DNA from: an uncultured Mucilaginibacter sp.
Lineage (GTDB): Bacteria; Bacteroidota; Bacteroidia; Sphingobacteriales; Sphingobacteriaceae
DNA length: 64,000 nt
Direction of reading: 5' to 3'
NCBI GenBank assembly: GCA_903864275.1
Contig: CAIPFE010000028.1
Coordinates: 248,001-312,000 of the forward strand
Of this stretch, positions 43,210 to 53,982 are shown one piece after another. The stretch's first letter is position 1. The number at the start of each line of letters is the position of its first letter. Below the pieces are notes generated by a model. That model saw only the letters and a list, made by a program, of their open reading frames with translations. It had not been told where the DNA came from and made no database searches. A program made the translations under genes and the position numbers.

Positions 43210-44253
43210 TTACAAAGTAGCCATGTCAATTACAAAACGGTAACGGACATCACCTTTCACCATACGGTCGTAGGCGTTTTGTATGTCTTTGATGTCAATC
43301 ATCTCAATATCCGAAACGATGTTATTAGCGGCGCAATAGTCCAGCATTTCCTGGGTTTCTTTAATGCCGCCAATGCCCGAACCCGCCAGGCTTTTCCGGC
43401 CGTCGAGTAAGCTAAATGCTTTTATTTCAGCTGCATTCGGCGGAACGCCAACGCAAATATGTGTCCCGTTGGTTCTCAATAACGATAGGTACATATTGAA
43501 ATCGTGTTCAGCCGAAACGGTATCTAAAATAAAATCAAAAGTTCCTTTGGCTGCTTTTACCTGCGCTTTGTCGGTTGTAACTACAAAGTGATGTGCGCCC
43601 AGCCTTTTAGCGTCCGCTTCTTTTTTTGGTGATGTACTTAATACAGTTACCTCTGCCCCAAAGGCCACGCCGAATTTAACAGCCATGTGCCCTAGGCCGC
43701 CGAGGCCAAGTACAGCCAGTTTATGGCCTTTGCCAACTTTCCAATATCTTAAAGGCGAGTAGGTGGTGATACCTGCGCACAATAAAGGCGCAACAGCAGC
43801 AAGGTCTGCATCTTTTGAAATGTGCAGTACAAAGTCTTCGTTAACCACGATGGTGTTTGAATACCCGCCATAGGTAGGTGTTTTATGGTCCTGCTCCAAA
43901 CCATTATAGGTTTGCGAGCTGCCTTTGAGACAGTATTGCTCCAGATCCTGTTTACAGTTTTCGCAAACACGGCATGAATCGACCATACAGCCTGTGCCTG
44001 CCAGGTCGCCGACTTTGAATTTTTTAACGTGGTCGCCCACTTTTATTACGCGGCCGACAATTTCGTGGCCGGGCACCATAGGAAATATACCCGGGAACCA
44101 GTCGTTTTTTATCTGGTGAAGATCAGAGTGGCAAACGCCGCAAAATAAAATGTCGAATTGCACATCATGCGCGCCAACCTCACGCCGTTCAAATGTCCAG
44201 GGCGCGAGGGGCGTTTTTTCGTCCTGCGCTGCATAAGCTTTTGTTTCAATCAT
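43210..44253 (-). CDS. Zinc-dependent NAD(P) alcohol dehydrogenase (CAD/YahK-like)
   Basis: 347 residues of the MDR superfamily. Catalytic zinc ligands are seen in GVCHSDLHQI, GHEIVGRV and the later Cys/Asp; structural zinc ligands are the four cysteines of CRVCENCKQDLEQYC. The nucleotide loop GLGGLGHMAVK marks the Rossmann half. The family reduces aldehydes (cinnamyl alcohol dehydrogenase/YahK-like), usually with NADPH; the natural substrate is unknown. TATATTCG, near a -7 element, stands about 25 bases before the start. Confidence 0.92.
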   Translation of the reverse strand: MIETKAYAAQDEKTPLAPWTFERREVGAHDVQFDILFCGVCHSDLHQIKNDWFPGIFPMVPGHEIVGRVIKVGDHVKKFKVGDLAGTGCMVDSCRVCENCKQDLEQYCLKGSSQTYNGLEQDHKTPTYGGYSNTIVVNEDFVLHISKDADLAAVAPLLCAGITTYSPLRYWKVGKGHKLAVLGLGGLGHMAVKFGVAFGAEVTVLSTSPKKEADAKRLGAHHFVVTTDKAQVKAAKGTFDFILDTVSAEHDFNMYLSLLRTNGTHICVGVPPNAAEIKAFSLLDGRKSLAGSGIGGIKETQEMLDYCAANNIVSDIEMIDIKDIQNAYDRMVKGDVRYRFVIDMATL

Positions 44254-44496
44254 GGTAGTGTGAATTTTGTTTTTGCGAATATAGCAATGAGGTGGTTGAT
44301 TGAAAGGATGGGGGCAAGAAGTTACATTTTGGTGATGAAATTGAACCAGGAGTTTAACGCTAAGTCAACGAACAAACTTCAGCAAAGTGGCTATCCTCAT
44401 TTTTTACCGTGCCAGTCCGGCTGATTTAAAATACCGTTAAAATACCCCTTTTTCAAGTGCATGTTTTTTGCTAAATTTAAGCAAAACTAAAACCTT

Positions 44497-46551
44497 ATGA
44501 ACTCATGGTATACAACCGAAGGCGCACCTTTCCCGATGGGTGTTTCTTATATACAGGCTGAGGATGCCTATAATTTCGCGCTCTACTCAAAAAATGCCGG
44601 GCAGGTAAACCTGCTATTGTACAACAGCGCGTCATTTACCGTTCCGGTAGTCACAAAACTGCTCGATTTTAATGTGAATAAATCCCAACGCATCTGGCAT
44701 TGCCGTATGCCAGCCGCACAGCTTAACGATGCTATTTATTATGCTTACCAGGTTTTCGGCAACCTTGATATTCCCGATGAACCTGCTTATTGGCAGCATT
44801 TCGACCCGGATAAGATTCTACTCGACCCATATGCCCGCGAAGTATTTTTCCCGCCTTGTTTTGATCCGGTTGCAGCCTGCCAGCCCGGTAGTAATGCCGG
44901 CAAAGCGCCTTTAGGGTTTATTCCGGCCGCGACTAACGTTTTCGACTGGCAAAATGATGATATTGTAAAGCATGAAGGCGACCTGGTGATCTACGAAATG
45001 CACGTCCGGGGCTTTACTATGGGTGCGGGTAGCGGTATAGACCCGGAGATACAGGGAACGTATGCCGGTGTTACCGCGAAAATCCCCTACTTAAAATCTC
45101 TTGGCATTACCGCTGTTGAGCTTATACCCTCGCACCAGTTCGATCCTTCCGGCGATAATTACTGGGGTTATAATACGCTCAATTTCTTCGCGCCTCACCA
45201 GGAATATGCCTCGGATAAAACTCCGGGCGGCCAGATCAGTGAATTTAAAACGATGGTTCGCGAACTGCACAAGGCAGGTATCGAAGTAATAATGGATGTG
45301 GTCTTTAACCATACAACCGAAGGTGATATTAACGGCCCGGTTTATAGCTTTAAAGGGATCGACAACAGCACCTATTATCTGTTGAGTGATAATACAAGTA
45401 ATCCTTATGATAATTATTCGGGTACAGGTAACACCATGCGTACGGGTCATCCCGTAGTACAAAAACTGATTGTCGATAGCCTGCTGTATTGGGTAAAAGA
45501 AATGCATGTCGATGGTTTCCGCTTCGACCTGGCTTCCATCTTTTCGCGCACTTCTGAACCCACCTCGGCCGAACCTCCTATTTTCGCCCAATTAAATGCT
45601 GATGAAGATTTTCAGCAGGTACGCTTAATTGCCGAACCATGGGACGCAGGGGGCACTTACCAGCTCGGGCGTGGCTTTCCGGGCAACAGCTGGGCGCAGT
45701 GGAACGGCCAGTACCGCGACGATATCCGCAGCTTTGCAAAAAGTGATGCTGGCATGTTGGGCACCGCCATTACCCGTATTTATGGCAGCGACGATATTTT
45801 CCCCGGCGACCTGATGAATGCTTATCATCCGTACCAGAGCATTAATTTTATCAACTGTCATGATGGGTTTACCCTTTACGACCTGGTTGCCTATAACGAC
45901 AAACATAACGAAGCCAACGGACAGAACAATACCGACGGCAGCGACGATAACCACAGCTGGAACTGCGGCTGGGAAGGAGACAGCAATGTTCCGCCCGATG
46001 TAATGGTTTTGCGTTACCGGCAGGCCAAAAACCTGTTGACCCTACTGATGCTGAGCAATGGCACCCCCATGTTTGTGGCGGGTGATGAATTTTTGCATAC
46101 CCAGTTCGGCAATAACAACCCCTACAATCAAAACAATGCCAACAGCTGGCTCGACTGGACGCGGCTAAACACTATGCTGGAGCATTATGATTTTACAGTG
46201 CAGCTCATCAAATTTCGCAAAACCTATACCCTCATCAGCCGCAGCCGCTATTGGCGCAGTGACTTTGTTACCTATGGTTTCGATGGAAATGCCATCGATT
46301 ACAGCGATCCAACGCTGTTTTATTTTGCTTACCACCTCACTGACAGCACCGGCAGCGACAACGAATTGTATGTAATGATAAATGTCGGCTGGAACCCGCA
46401 AAACTTTACCATAGCCATCCCTGGCCCATGGAAACAACTGATCAATACCTACCTTGGCGCCGGGCAGGATATTACGCTGGATAACCCTCTGGTGATAAGT
46501 CAGACGGGTTATTTGGTAGGGGAGCGGTCGGTGGTGGTGCTGGGGAGGTAA
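44497..46551 (+). CDS. glgX: Glycogen debranching enzyme GlgX/isoamylase family
   Basis: 684 residues. An N-terminal CBM48-like domain (residues ~10-100, GVSYIQAEDAYNFALYSKN) precedes a GH13 barrel with DVVFNHTTEGD, the nucleophile Asp in HVDGFRFDLASIF, the acid/base Glu in LIAEPWDAGG, and the transition-state Asp in FINCHDGFTLYDLV. GlgX removes limit-dextrin branches from glycogen. The length agrees with GlgX/TreX rather than full GDE. No other glycogen genes are adjacent. The leftward gap (44254-44496) shows no gene. Confidence 0.94.
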   Translation: MNSWYTTEGAPFPMGVSYIQAEDAYNFALYSKNAGQVNLLLYNSASFTVPVVTKLLDFNVNKSQRIWHCRMPAAQLNDAIYYAYQVFGNLDIPDEPAYWQHFDPDKILLDPYAREVFFPPCFDPVAACQPGSNAGKAPLGFIPAATNVFDWQNDDIVKHEGDLVIYEMHVRGFTMGAGSGIDPEIQGTYAGVTAKIPYLKSLGITAVELIPSHQFDPSGDNYWGYNTLNFFAPHQEYASDKTPGGQISEFKTMVRELHKAGIEVIMDVVFNHTTEGDINGPVYSFKGIDNSTYYLLSDNTSNPYDNYSGTGNTMRTGHPVVQKLIVDSLLYWVKEMHVDGFRFDLASIFSRTSEPTSAEPPIFAQLNADEDFQQVRLIAEPWDAGGTYQLGRGFPGNSWAQWNGQYRDDIRSFAKSDAGMLGTAITRIYGSDDIFPGDLMNAYHPYQSINFINCHDGFTLYDLVAYNDKHNEANGQNNTDGSDDNHSWNCGWEGDSNVPPDVMVLRYRQAKNLLTLLMLSNGTPMFVAGDEFLHTQFGNNNPYNQNNANSWLDWTRLNTMLEHYDFTVQLIKFRKTYTLISRSRYWRSDFVTYGFDGNAIDYSDPTLFYFAYHLTDSTGSDNELYVMINVGWNPQNFTIAIPGPWKQLINTYLGAGQDITLDNPLVISQTGYLVGERSVVVLGR

Positions 46552-46591
46552 ATATGGCGGGGGAACTGTAGAATCTACTCCCACAAAAAAT

Positions 46592-46639
46592 CGGGCAACT
46601 CTCGTCACCCGGCCCCATTATAGTTGATTGATTTAGTTG
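46592..46639 (+). repeat. 48-bp direct repeat, copy 1
   Basis: Starts CGGGCAACTCTCGTCACCCG and ends TTTAGTTG. Identical to 47561-47608. It lies between glgX and the convergent membrane-protein gene. Confidence 0.9.
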
Positions 46640-46701
46640 TTTTTTTAGTTTTGAAGTCGGAAAAGTCCGAAGCTTTTTGAAAGTTGGCAAATCTCCCGGA
46701 T

Positions 46702-47286
46702 TCAATAATGCCTTGACCTCCCGGGACGTAATAGTTCGGGCGGAGTAACTTCAACCAGGATATCCATTAATTTTTCTTTAAGCGCCGGATCGAAATAATC
46801 AGATACAATATAGGCCTCCTTTTCTTTATCCTTTACGAGAAACATCTTATCACCTAAAGCCCTGGTAAACATCGATGGATTGCCGGTTTTACGAATTTTC
46901 AATTCATTTATCTTAAATTCTAAATGATCTGACTGAGTTTTATCGCTAAAAGGCAGATTGTATGTAAAAGGTGTAACTGATATTTTATCATCTGTTATTG
47001 ACACCCGATTTGCAATTGTTAATATAATTGACTGCGTCATCTTAACATTATAATGAAATACCCAGGATGCAAACAACACGAAGATAATTTCAGTCAATAC
47101 AAAACCAAGATTTACAACATGCCCGGATATGCGAAAGAATGTCATTGAATATAATATAGTGGCGCACAATAAAAGGAAAATTTTGTTTACTAATTGCCCT
47201 TTTATTTTAGCAATTATATTGTGCAGCATGGCTGATGCTTCAAAACTCAAGCACCCGTTATAATGTAAAACAGGTTTAAATTCCAT
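46702..47286 (-). CDS. Small membrane protein of unknown function
   Basis: 194 residues from the ATG at 47286; the open frame reaches a TTG at 47304, a weaker choice. Two hydrophobic helices lie near residues ~37-55 and ~62-85, then a beta-rich soluble tail (SITDDKISVTPFTYNLPFSDKTQ...). This layout resembles YcxB-like/PH-like membrane proteins, but I do not recognise a family. The gene is bracketed by identical 48-bp direct repeats, which may mean it is a mobile or deletable segment. Confidence 0.65.
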   Translation of the reverse strand: MEFKPVLHYNGCLSFEASAMLHNIIAKIKGQLVNKIFLLLCATILYSMTFFRISGHVVNLGFVLTEIIFVLFASWVFHYNVKMTQSIILTIANRVSITDDKISVTPFTYNLPFSDKTQSDHLEFKINELKIRKTGNPSMFTRALGDKMFLVKDKEKEAYIVSDYFDPALKEKLMDILVEVTPPELLRPGRSRHY

Positions 47287-47678
47287 GTTTGGCGATTGGT
47301 TCAATGGTAAAGTATCTTTTGTTTGCCCAGATATTTTCTTAAATCTGCACCGGATAGTTTTTTAATATCGAAACTTATTTTATCCTTAATTCCAGCTAAT
47401 TACCGGATGACAGTTTTTCCTGATTTAGTTCTTAAAAATTTGAATGTGAATATTCGAAAGTATGCAATTAAATTGGTTTTGTCCCCGGCATGGACACCCC
47501 GAAAGTATGAAAAATAGTTGCCTGCAGTTTTATGATAAGTTTTGGGATAATTAAAAAAACCGGGCAACTCTCGTCACCCGGCCCCATTATAGTTGATTGA
47601 TTTAGTTGCTTATTTTACAATGGTTTATGGACTATCGACCATGGACTCTCCACTATGATTATGAACCATGGACTCTCC
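47287..47678. other. 392-bp gap with repeats, no gene
   Basis: A 64-residue open frame at 47323-47517 has no supporting feature. The right part holds the second 48-bp repeat (47561-47608) and GACTATCGACC / CCATGGACTC words next to the gltD stop. Confidence 0.65.
47561..47608 (+). repeat. 48-bp direct repeat, copy 2
   Basis: Identical to 46592-46639, 969 bp apart in the same orientation. Confidence 0.9.
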
Positions 47679-49157
47679 TTAAAAACACTGCTCAAATTGG
47701 TTCACTGCATCTTTGCTTTCCAGCACCGACCGGCCCATCAAAAACTCGTCCACTTTACGGGCTGCTTCGCGCCCTTCGGAGATGGCCCACACTACAAGGG
47801 ATTGCCCCCTCCGCATATCGCCTGCGGCGAAAACTTTGCTCACGTTGGTACGGTAAAGGCCTTCTTTGGCTTTTACATTTTTACGGTCATCAAGCGCCAC
47901 ACCCATGCTCTCCACCATCCCTTCATGCTGCGGGAATAAAAATCCCATTGCGAGGAAAACTCTCTGGCAAGCAATTTCGCGTTCAGATCCTTCTACCTTT
48001 TGAAATTTAATAGGGCGGTTCATCACGTCAAGTTCCCAGGTTACATCAGTTACCCTGATAGCGCGCAGGTTGCCGTCTTTATCACCCAAAAACTCTTCGG
48101 TATTTATGCCCCAAAAACGGTCAACGCCTTCTTCGTGGCTGCTGGTTGTTTTCAGGATCATAGGATAGGTTGGCCATGGCATGTGAGTGGTGCGTTGCTC
48201 GGGCGGCTGCATCATTACCTCAAATTGTTTAATAGAGTTTGCACCCTGGCGGTTTGACGTGCCTACACAATCAGAGCCGGTATCACCGCCACCTATCACC
48301 ACTACATCCTTGCCGGTAGCTAAAATATCCTCTCCATCAAATTCTATATCGCTAACGCGTTTGTTTTGCTGCTTCAAAAAATCCATCGCGAAATGGATGC
48401 CTTTTAATTCCCTGCCGGGAATAGGGAGGTTACGTGGAATAGTTGATCCGCCCGCCAACACTACCGCATCATTTGTGCGGACTATTTCGTCGGCGGCAAT
48501 ATCTTTGCCTACTTCGGTGTTGCATTTAAAAACCACACCATCTTTTTGCATTATTTCAATACGGCGTTCAACTACCCATTTCTCAAGTTTAAAATCGGGT
48601 ATACCATAACGCAGTAAGCCACCGGGACGGTCGTCACGCTCGTAAACGGTTACTGCATGACCCGCTTTGCTCAATTGCGCAGCAGCAGCCAGCCCAGCTG
48701 GGCCTGACCCAACCACAGCAACCTTTTTGCCTGTTTTGATCAATGGCGCTACCGGTTTAACCAGGTTTTTTGAATAAGCTATCTCGATAATATGTTTCTC
48801 AATTTCTTCAATAGCTACCGCTGGTTTATTGATCCCAAGCACGCAGGCCGACTCACAGGGAGCGGGGCATATCCTCCCGGTAAACTCAGGGAAGTTATTA
48901 GTGGACGAAAGAATATGGTAAGCTTCTTCCCAGTTTTTACGATAAACTGCATCGTTAAATTCAGGGATGATATTACCCAGCGGGCATCCCGAATGACAAA
49001 AAGGTATGCCGCAATTCATACAGCGCGCCGATTGCTGGTTTAGCTTTTCGTCGGTGTATAAATGAACAAATTCGTTATAATTCTTTACGCGTTCTGCAAC
49101 GGGCGCCTTTTCAGGAAGCTCCCTGCCAAACTCCTTAAATCCTGTCGCTTTTCCCAT
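47679..49157 (-). CDS. gltD: Glutamate synthase small subunit
   Basis: 492 residues. The N-terminal Fe-S cluster region has [17 protein letters not shown] and [14 protein letters not shown]; the FAD loop is [12 protein letters not shown] and the NADPH loop [13 protein letters not shown]. It oxidises NADPH and feeds electrons to GltB. The start codon overlaps the gltB stop by one base (TAATG), so the subunits are translationally coupled. Confidence 0.96.
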   Translation of the reverse strand: MGKATGFKEFGRELPEKAPVAERVKNYNEFVHLYTDEKLNQQSARCMNCGIPFCHSGCPLGNIIPEFNDAVYRKNWEEAYHILSSTNNFPEFTGRICPAPCESACVLGINKPAVAIEEIEKHIIEIAYSKNLVKPVAPLIKTGKKVAVVGSGPAGLAAAAQLSKAGHAVTVYERDDRPGGLLRYGIPDFKLEKWVVERRIEIMQKDGVVFKCNTEVGKDIAADEIVRTNDAVVLAGGSTIPRNLPIPGRELKGIHFAMDFLKQQNKRVSDIEFDGEDILATGKDVVVIGGGDTGSDCVGTSNRQGANSIKQFEVMMQPPEQRTTHMPWPTYPMILKTTSSHEEGVDRFWGINTEEFLGDKDGNLRAIRVTDVTWELDVMNRPIKFQKVEGSEREIACQRVFLAMGFLFPQHEGMVESMGVALDDRKNVKAKEGLYRTNVSKVFAAGDMRRGQSLVVWAISEGREAARKVDEFLMGRSVLESKDAVNQFEQCF

Positions 49158-52100
49158 TAACCTACAGTTTGATATTGTAATTTTTCTAAAACCTTTTTGT
49201 ATTCTTTCGGATATACCTTAACAAAATGGCCCGAAGCCTTGCGCCAGTTGGCCAGTAGTTGTTTTGCCACTTCGCTGCCTGTCAAATGTATGTGCTTGTG
49301 CAGTAAAGTGGTAATCTGTTCTTCATCCTGTATTGATAAAGGATCAAGGTCGACCATTTCCATATTGCAGTTTTCGCTAAAGGTACTGTTGGGGTTATAC
49401 ACCCAAGCAATACCTCCGCTCATCCCGGCTGCAAAGTTGCGGCCTGTTTCACCCAATATAAGGGCGCGGCCGCCGGTCATATATTCGCAGCCATGATCGC
49501 CAATACCTTCCACAACAGTGGTAGCGCCAGAGTTACGTACGGCAAAACGTTCGCCTGCCATACCGCGGATAAATACTTCGCCGGCAGTTGCGCCGTAAAG
49601 TGCTACGTTGCCTATAATAATATTGTCTTCAGGCGTGAAAGTTGCCCTCTCTGATGGATAAATAGCTAACTGCGCTCCCGATAAACCTTTGCCAACGTAA
49701 TCATTAGCTTCGCCTTCCAGTTCGAAAGATATCCCTTTGGTAGCAAAAGCCCCAAAGCTTTGCCCGGCTGAACCTTTAAATTTAAAGTTGATGGTATTAT
49801 CAGGCAGCCCCAATGAACCATATTGTTTCGAAATCTCATTGGATAATAAAGTACCAATCGTACGGTCAACATTCCTCACATCGAATGTGGCAAATACCGG
49901 CGTTTTATCCATCAAGGCGGGTTGCGCGGCCTCCAAAAGTCTCCAGTCGATGATATGATCCATGCCATGGTCCTGTTGTTCGCTGTTATAAAGTGTAACA
50001 TCTTTCGGGTTATTTACCGGGTGTAATATGCCCGACAAATCGATTTTTTTAGCCTTCCAACTCGTGAGGTTTTCCTTAACTTTTAAAAACTGTACGCGCC
50101 CAACCATTTCGTTAACGGTGCGGAAACCAAGCTCAGCCATGATCTCCCGCATTTCTTCAGCCAAGAAGCGGAAGAGATTTACGATATGTTCGGGTTTGCC
50201 CGAGAATAATTTTCTTAATTCCGGATCCTGTGTTGCAACGCCGACCGGGCAGGTATTCATGTGGCATTTGCGCATCATGATGCAGCCGCCTGCAACAAGG
50301 GCAGCGGTAGCAACGCCCCATTCTTCGGCGCCCATTAAACAGGCTATGGCTAAATCGCGACCGGTTTTTAACTGCCCGTCTGTTTGCAAAACCACACGGC
50401 TGCGCAGTTTATTGCGTACCAGTGTTTGATGGGCTTCGGTTAAACCAAGTTCCCATGGCAGGCCTGCATGTTTTATAGAGCTGATAGGCGATGCGCCTGT
50501 ACCACCATCGTAACCAGCAATAAGTATAACATCCGCATGCGCTTTGGCCACACCAGCAGCAATGGTACCTACGCCGGCTTTTGAAACCAGTTTTACATTG
50601 ATTCGTGCAGCACGATTGGCATTTTTAAGATCGAATATGAGCTGCGCTAAATCCTCTATCGAATAAATATCATGGTGCGGCGGTGGGGAGATCAAACCAA
50701 CACCGGGGGTAGAGTGTCGGGTTTTTGCGATCCAGTCGTCCACCTTATGGCCTGGCAATTGGCCCCCCTCGCCGGGTTTTGCACCTTGCGCCATCTTTAT
50801 TTGCAGTTCATCGGCGTTAGTAAGATAGTTCGAGGTAACCCCGAAACGTGCCGAGGCAACCTGCTTTATTGCTGAGCGCATAGAATCGCCGTTTGGCAAT
50901 ACTTTGTACCGCATTTCGTCCTCGCCGCCTTCGCCGGTATTGCTTTTGCCGCCAATACGGTTCATGGCAATGGCAATGGTACTGTGTGCCTCGTGAGAAA
51001 TGGAACCAAATGACATGGCGCCCGTCGCAAAGCGTTTCATGATATTTTCCGCAGGCTCAACCTCCTCTATCCTGATGGATTCGCGGTGATGGGCAAAATC
51101 GAGTAATCCCCTTATGGTGAAATGCTTTTCGGTTTGCTCATTTATTTCTCTGGCGTAGTTTTTATAAACGGAGTAATTATTTGTGCGTGTTGCATGCTGA
51201 AGCAAGTGTACAGTAGTCGGGTTAAACAAATGCGATTCACCGCGGCGTTTCCATTGGTAAATACCGCCATCGGGCAGTAAATGGTCGGCACTTTTTGCGC
51301 TAAAACCTACTTTGTGTTTGCAAAGCGATTCGCGCGCTATTTCATCCAGCCCCAAGCCGCCAATGCGGGTTACTGCGCCAGCAAAATATTTGTCGACTAC
51401 CGATTGGTTAAGCCCTAATATTTCGAAAACCTGTGAGCCATGGTACGATTGAAGCGTTGAAATACCCATCTTCGAGAATATCTTCAGCAAGCCGTCATTT
51501 ACCGATTTAACATAGTTTTTGTACAGCGTTTTTATATCCAGGTCGGTTTCTAAATTGCCGTTATTTTTAAGCGTCTCGATCGTAGATAAGGCGAGGTATG
51601 GGTTAATAGCTGTTGCCCCAAACGCGAGCAAACACGCAAAATGGTGTACTTCCCAGGTATCGCCGGTTTCAACAACCAAACCAACAGCCCCGCGGCGTCC
51701 GCTCCTGATCAAATGATGATGGACAGCCGAAACTGCCAGGAGCGATGGGATCGGAGCATGCTCCGAATCAATAGCGCGGTCGGATAATATCAATACTTCA
51801 AAACCATCATCAACGGCATCTTCGGCATAGCGGCAAAGCCTTGCTATCCCTTTTTCTATTGATCCCGGCATGCCGTCAGCGTTATAATAGGTCTGCAAGG
51901 TTTTGGCATGGAACATTCCGGTATCAATACTCCGCAGCTTTTCTAGCTGGTGGTTTTTTAGTATCGGGTGCTTTAAAACCACGCAATGGCAATGCATTTT
52001 ATCTTCGTCGAGCAGGTTGCCATTGTTACCGATAAAGGTAGAAAGGCTCATCACCAAACGTTCGCGTATCGGGTCAATAGGCGGATTGGTTACCTGCGCA

Positions 52101-53674
52101 AAAAACTGTTTAAAATAGCTCGTGAGGTGCTGCGGTTTATCGGATAATATAGCCAGCGGCACATCGGTACCCATCGAACCTACCGGTTCTTTGCCGTCAA
52201 GCGCCATCGGCTTAATAATAGTGTCGATATCTTCCCGACTGTAACCAAATACCTGCTGGTAACGATAAACAGAAGCTTCGGACAAGCTGGCAAATGCCAA
52301 ACGCGGCTCGGCAAGCTCCCCAAGCTGAATTTTATAATTTTCCAGCCAGCGGCCATAAGGCTGACGGGATGCGATCTGGTGTTTTATTTCATCATCCGTA
52401 ATGATCTTTCCCTTTTCAGTGTCTATCAGCAGCATTTTGCCCGGCTGTAAACGGCCTTTTCGCAATACCAGTTTTTCGTCCAGGTTAAGCACCCCGGCTT
52501 CCGAAGCGGCGATAACACGGCCGTCTTTGGTAACCACAAAACGCAGGGGGCGCAGGCCATTCCTGTCTAACAGCGCGCCGATAAACTTTCCATCAGTAAA
52601 AGTTATCGCAGCAGGGCCGTCCCAGGGTTCCATTAGAGCCGCATGGAACTCGTAAAAAGCTTTCTTAAGCGGGTCCATTTGCTCATTGCCATCCCATGCT
52701 TCGGGGATCAGCATCATCATTACATGCGGTAATGAGCGGCCGCTGTGCAAAAGTATCTCGATGATATTATCCAGGCAGGCCGAATCGCTTTGGTTATTGT
52801 CAATCACCGGCAGCAGCATCTCCATCTCTTCCTGCGTGAAATAAGATGAAGCATAAGATTTCAGGCCGGAATAAAACCAGTTTAAATTGCCTGTTAAAGT
52901 ATTGATCTCGCCATTGTGTGCTATCAGGCGGAACGGCTGCGCCAGTTTCCATGATGGGAAAGTATTGGTCGAGAAGCGCGAATGGATCATGGCAAAGCCC
53001 GAAACTAAACGCGGATCGGTGAGGTCGGTAAAATACTGGCGCAGCTGGTAAGTGGTTACCTGCCCCTTGTAAACAATTGTTTTACAGGATAATGACGTAA
53101 AATAAAAATGCTCGGCAGCTGCGGGAAGCGTTTCTGTTATAGTTTTATTGATGTACCGTCTTAATATATAAAGCTTGCGTTCAAAATCGTCGGTGTTTGT
53201 AAGGTGATGGGGGCGCTGAACAAAAAGCTGCTCCACATCCGGTTCGGCCTTGCGGGCAGTTTCGCCAACAACTGATGATTTGACCGATATTTTACGATAA
53301 CCTAATTTATGTAAGCCTAATTTCTCTATAGCATTGCCAATAACAATCCGGCAAGCCTTTTTCAATGATGATTCCTTTGGAAAAAATATCATACCCACGC
53401 CGTACTCGCCCGGTTCGGGTAAGCTGATCTCCAGGTCCGAGCATTCTTCCATCAAAAATTCATGGGGAAGCTGGATAAGTATACCTGCGCCGTCGCCGGT
53501 TTCGGGGTCACAGCCACACGCGCCGCGATGCTCCATGTTTTCGAGCATGGTAAGCGCGTCATCAATTATCTGGTTAGTTTTATGCCCGTTAATATTGGTT
53601 ATAAAACCGGTTCCGCACGAATCGTGCTCAAATTCCGGCCTGTAAAGGCCCTGTTCGCATTCAGTTTGATCCAT
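49157..53674 (-). CDS. gltB: Glutamate synthase large subunit
   Basis: 1505 residues. The class II glutaminase starts at C20 (HDSCGTGFITN) after a short propeptide that must be removed. The central FMN-binding barrel and the 3Fe-4S ligands (CIMMRKCHMNTC, spacing C-x5-C-x4-C) are present, followed by the C-terminal beta-helix GXGXG-rich domain (GDHGCEYMTGGRALILG). With GltD it converts 2-oxoglutarate and glutamine to two glutamates. A probable promoter precedes it. Confidence 0.97.
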   Translation of the reverse strand: MDQTECEQGLYRPEFEHDSCGTGFITNINGHKTNQIIDDALTMLENMEHRGACGCDPETGDGAGILIQLPHEFLMEECSDLEISLPEPGEYGVGMIFFPKESSLKKACRIVIGNAIEKLGLHKLGYRKISVKSSVVGETARKAEPDVEQLFVQRPHHLTNTDDFERKLYILRRYINKTITETLPAAAEHFYFTSLSCKTIVYKGQVTTYQLRQYFTDLTDPRLVSGFAMIHSRFSTNTFPSWKLAQPFRLIAHNGEINTLTGNLNWFYSGLKSYASSYFTQEEMEMLLPVIDNNQSDSACLDNIIEILLHSGRSLPHVMMMLIPEAWDGNEQMDPLKKAFYEFHAALMEPWDGPAAITFTDGKFIGALLDRNGLRPLRFVVTKDGRVIAASEAGVLNLDEKLVLRKGRLQPGKMLLIDTEKGKIITDDEIKHQIASRQPYGRWLENYKIQLGELAEPRLAFASLSEASVYRYQQVFGYSREDIDTIIKPMALDGKEPVGSMGTDVPLAILSDKPQHLTSYFKQFFAQVTNPPIDPIRERLVMSLSTFIGNNGNLLDEDKMHCHCVVLKHPILKNHQLEKLRSIDTGMFHAKTLQTYYNADGMPGSIEKGIARLCRYAEDAVDDGFEVLILSDRAIDSEHAPIPSLLAVSAVHHHLIRSGRRGAVGLVVETGDTWEVHHFACLLAFGATAINPYLALSTIETLKNNGNLETDLDIKTLYKNYVKSVNDGLLKIFSKMGISTLQSYHGSQVFEILGLNQSVVDKYFAGAVTRIGGLGLDEIARESLCKHKVGFSAKSADHLLPDGGIYQWKRRGESHLFNPTTVHLLQHATRTNNYSVYKNYAREINEQTEKHFTIRGLLDFAHHRESIRIEEVEPAENIMKRFATGAMSFGSISHEAHSTIAIAMNRIGGKSNTGEGGEDEMRYKVLPNGDSMRSAIKQVASARFGVTSNYLTNADELQIKMAQGAKPGEGGQLPGHKVDDWIAKTRHSTPGVGLISPPPHHDIYSIEDLAQLIFDLKNANRAARINVKLVSKAGVGTIAAGVAKAHADVILIAGYDGGTGASPISSIKHAGLPWELGLTEAHQTLVRNKLRSRVVLQTDGQLKTGRDLAIACLMGAEEWGVATAALVAGGCIMMRKCHMNTCPVGVATQDPELRKLFSGKPEHIVNLFRFLAEEMREIMAELGFRTVNEMVGRVQFLKVKENLTSWKAKKIDLSGILHPVNNPKDVTLYNSEQQDHGMDHIIDWRLLEAAQPALMDKTPVFATFDVRNVDRTIGTLLSNEISKQYGSLGLPDNTINFKFKGSAGQSFGAFATKGISFELEGEANDYVGKGLSGAQLAIYPSERATFTPEDNIIIGNVALYGATAGEVFIRGMAGERFAVRNSGATTVVEGIGDHGCEYMTGGRALILGETGRNFAAGMSGGIAWVYNPNSTFSENCNMEMVDLDPLSIQDEEQITTLLHKHIHLTGSEVAKQLLANWRKASGHFVKVYPKEYKKVLEKLQYQTVG

Positions 53675-53982
53675 TGTAAATTATACAGTTTATATAATGG
53701 TGCAAGCACGAAGTTACTAATTGTCAGTTTTAATTAAAAATATCTTAAAAGTTTTATATTAATCTAAAAAATATAACATTAATTCGGCGTAAAATTATCA
53801 AATTATTAATATTTTACCAATATTTATTAAAATATGGCAAATGGGATATGTTTTGGCGGTGCTTGTGTTCAATTTTAACCTATACTTAATGTGCCGGTGA
53901 CAAGAAATACAGGATACGAGTGATACTGATTTTGAATTTTTTAGCTTTGTTTAATAATTGCTTTTTGAGTAACTAACATTTC
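53675..53982. other. 308-bp AT-rich divergent gap
   Basis: It separates gltB from the rightward GNAT gene. The gltB promoter (53709-53739) is the main feature. TAGCTTTG (53942-53949) is a possible -7 element for GNAT without a good -33 partner. No small gene is seen. Confidence 0.6.
53709..53739 (-). promoter_or_regulatory. Probable gltB promoter
   Basis: On the minus strand TTTT (53739-53736), 19 bases, then TAACTTCG (53716-53709), one base off TAnnTTTG. The leader to the gltB ATG would be ~30 bases. Confidence 0.42.

Noticed and set aside
47323..47517. 64-residue plus-strand open frame in the gap left of gltD
   Set aside because: No motif, no promoter, and it overlaps no conserved context; composition is unconvincing.
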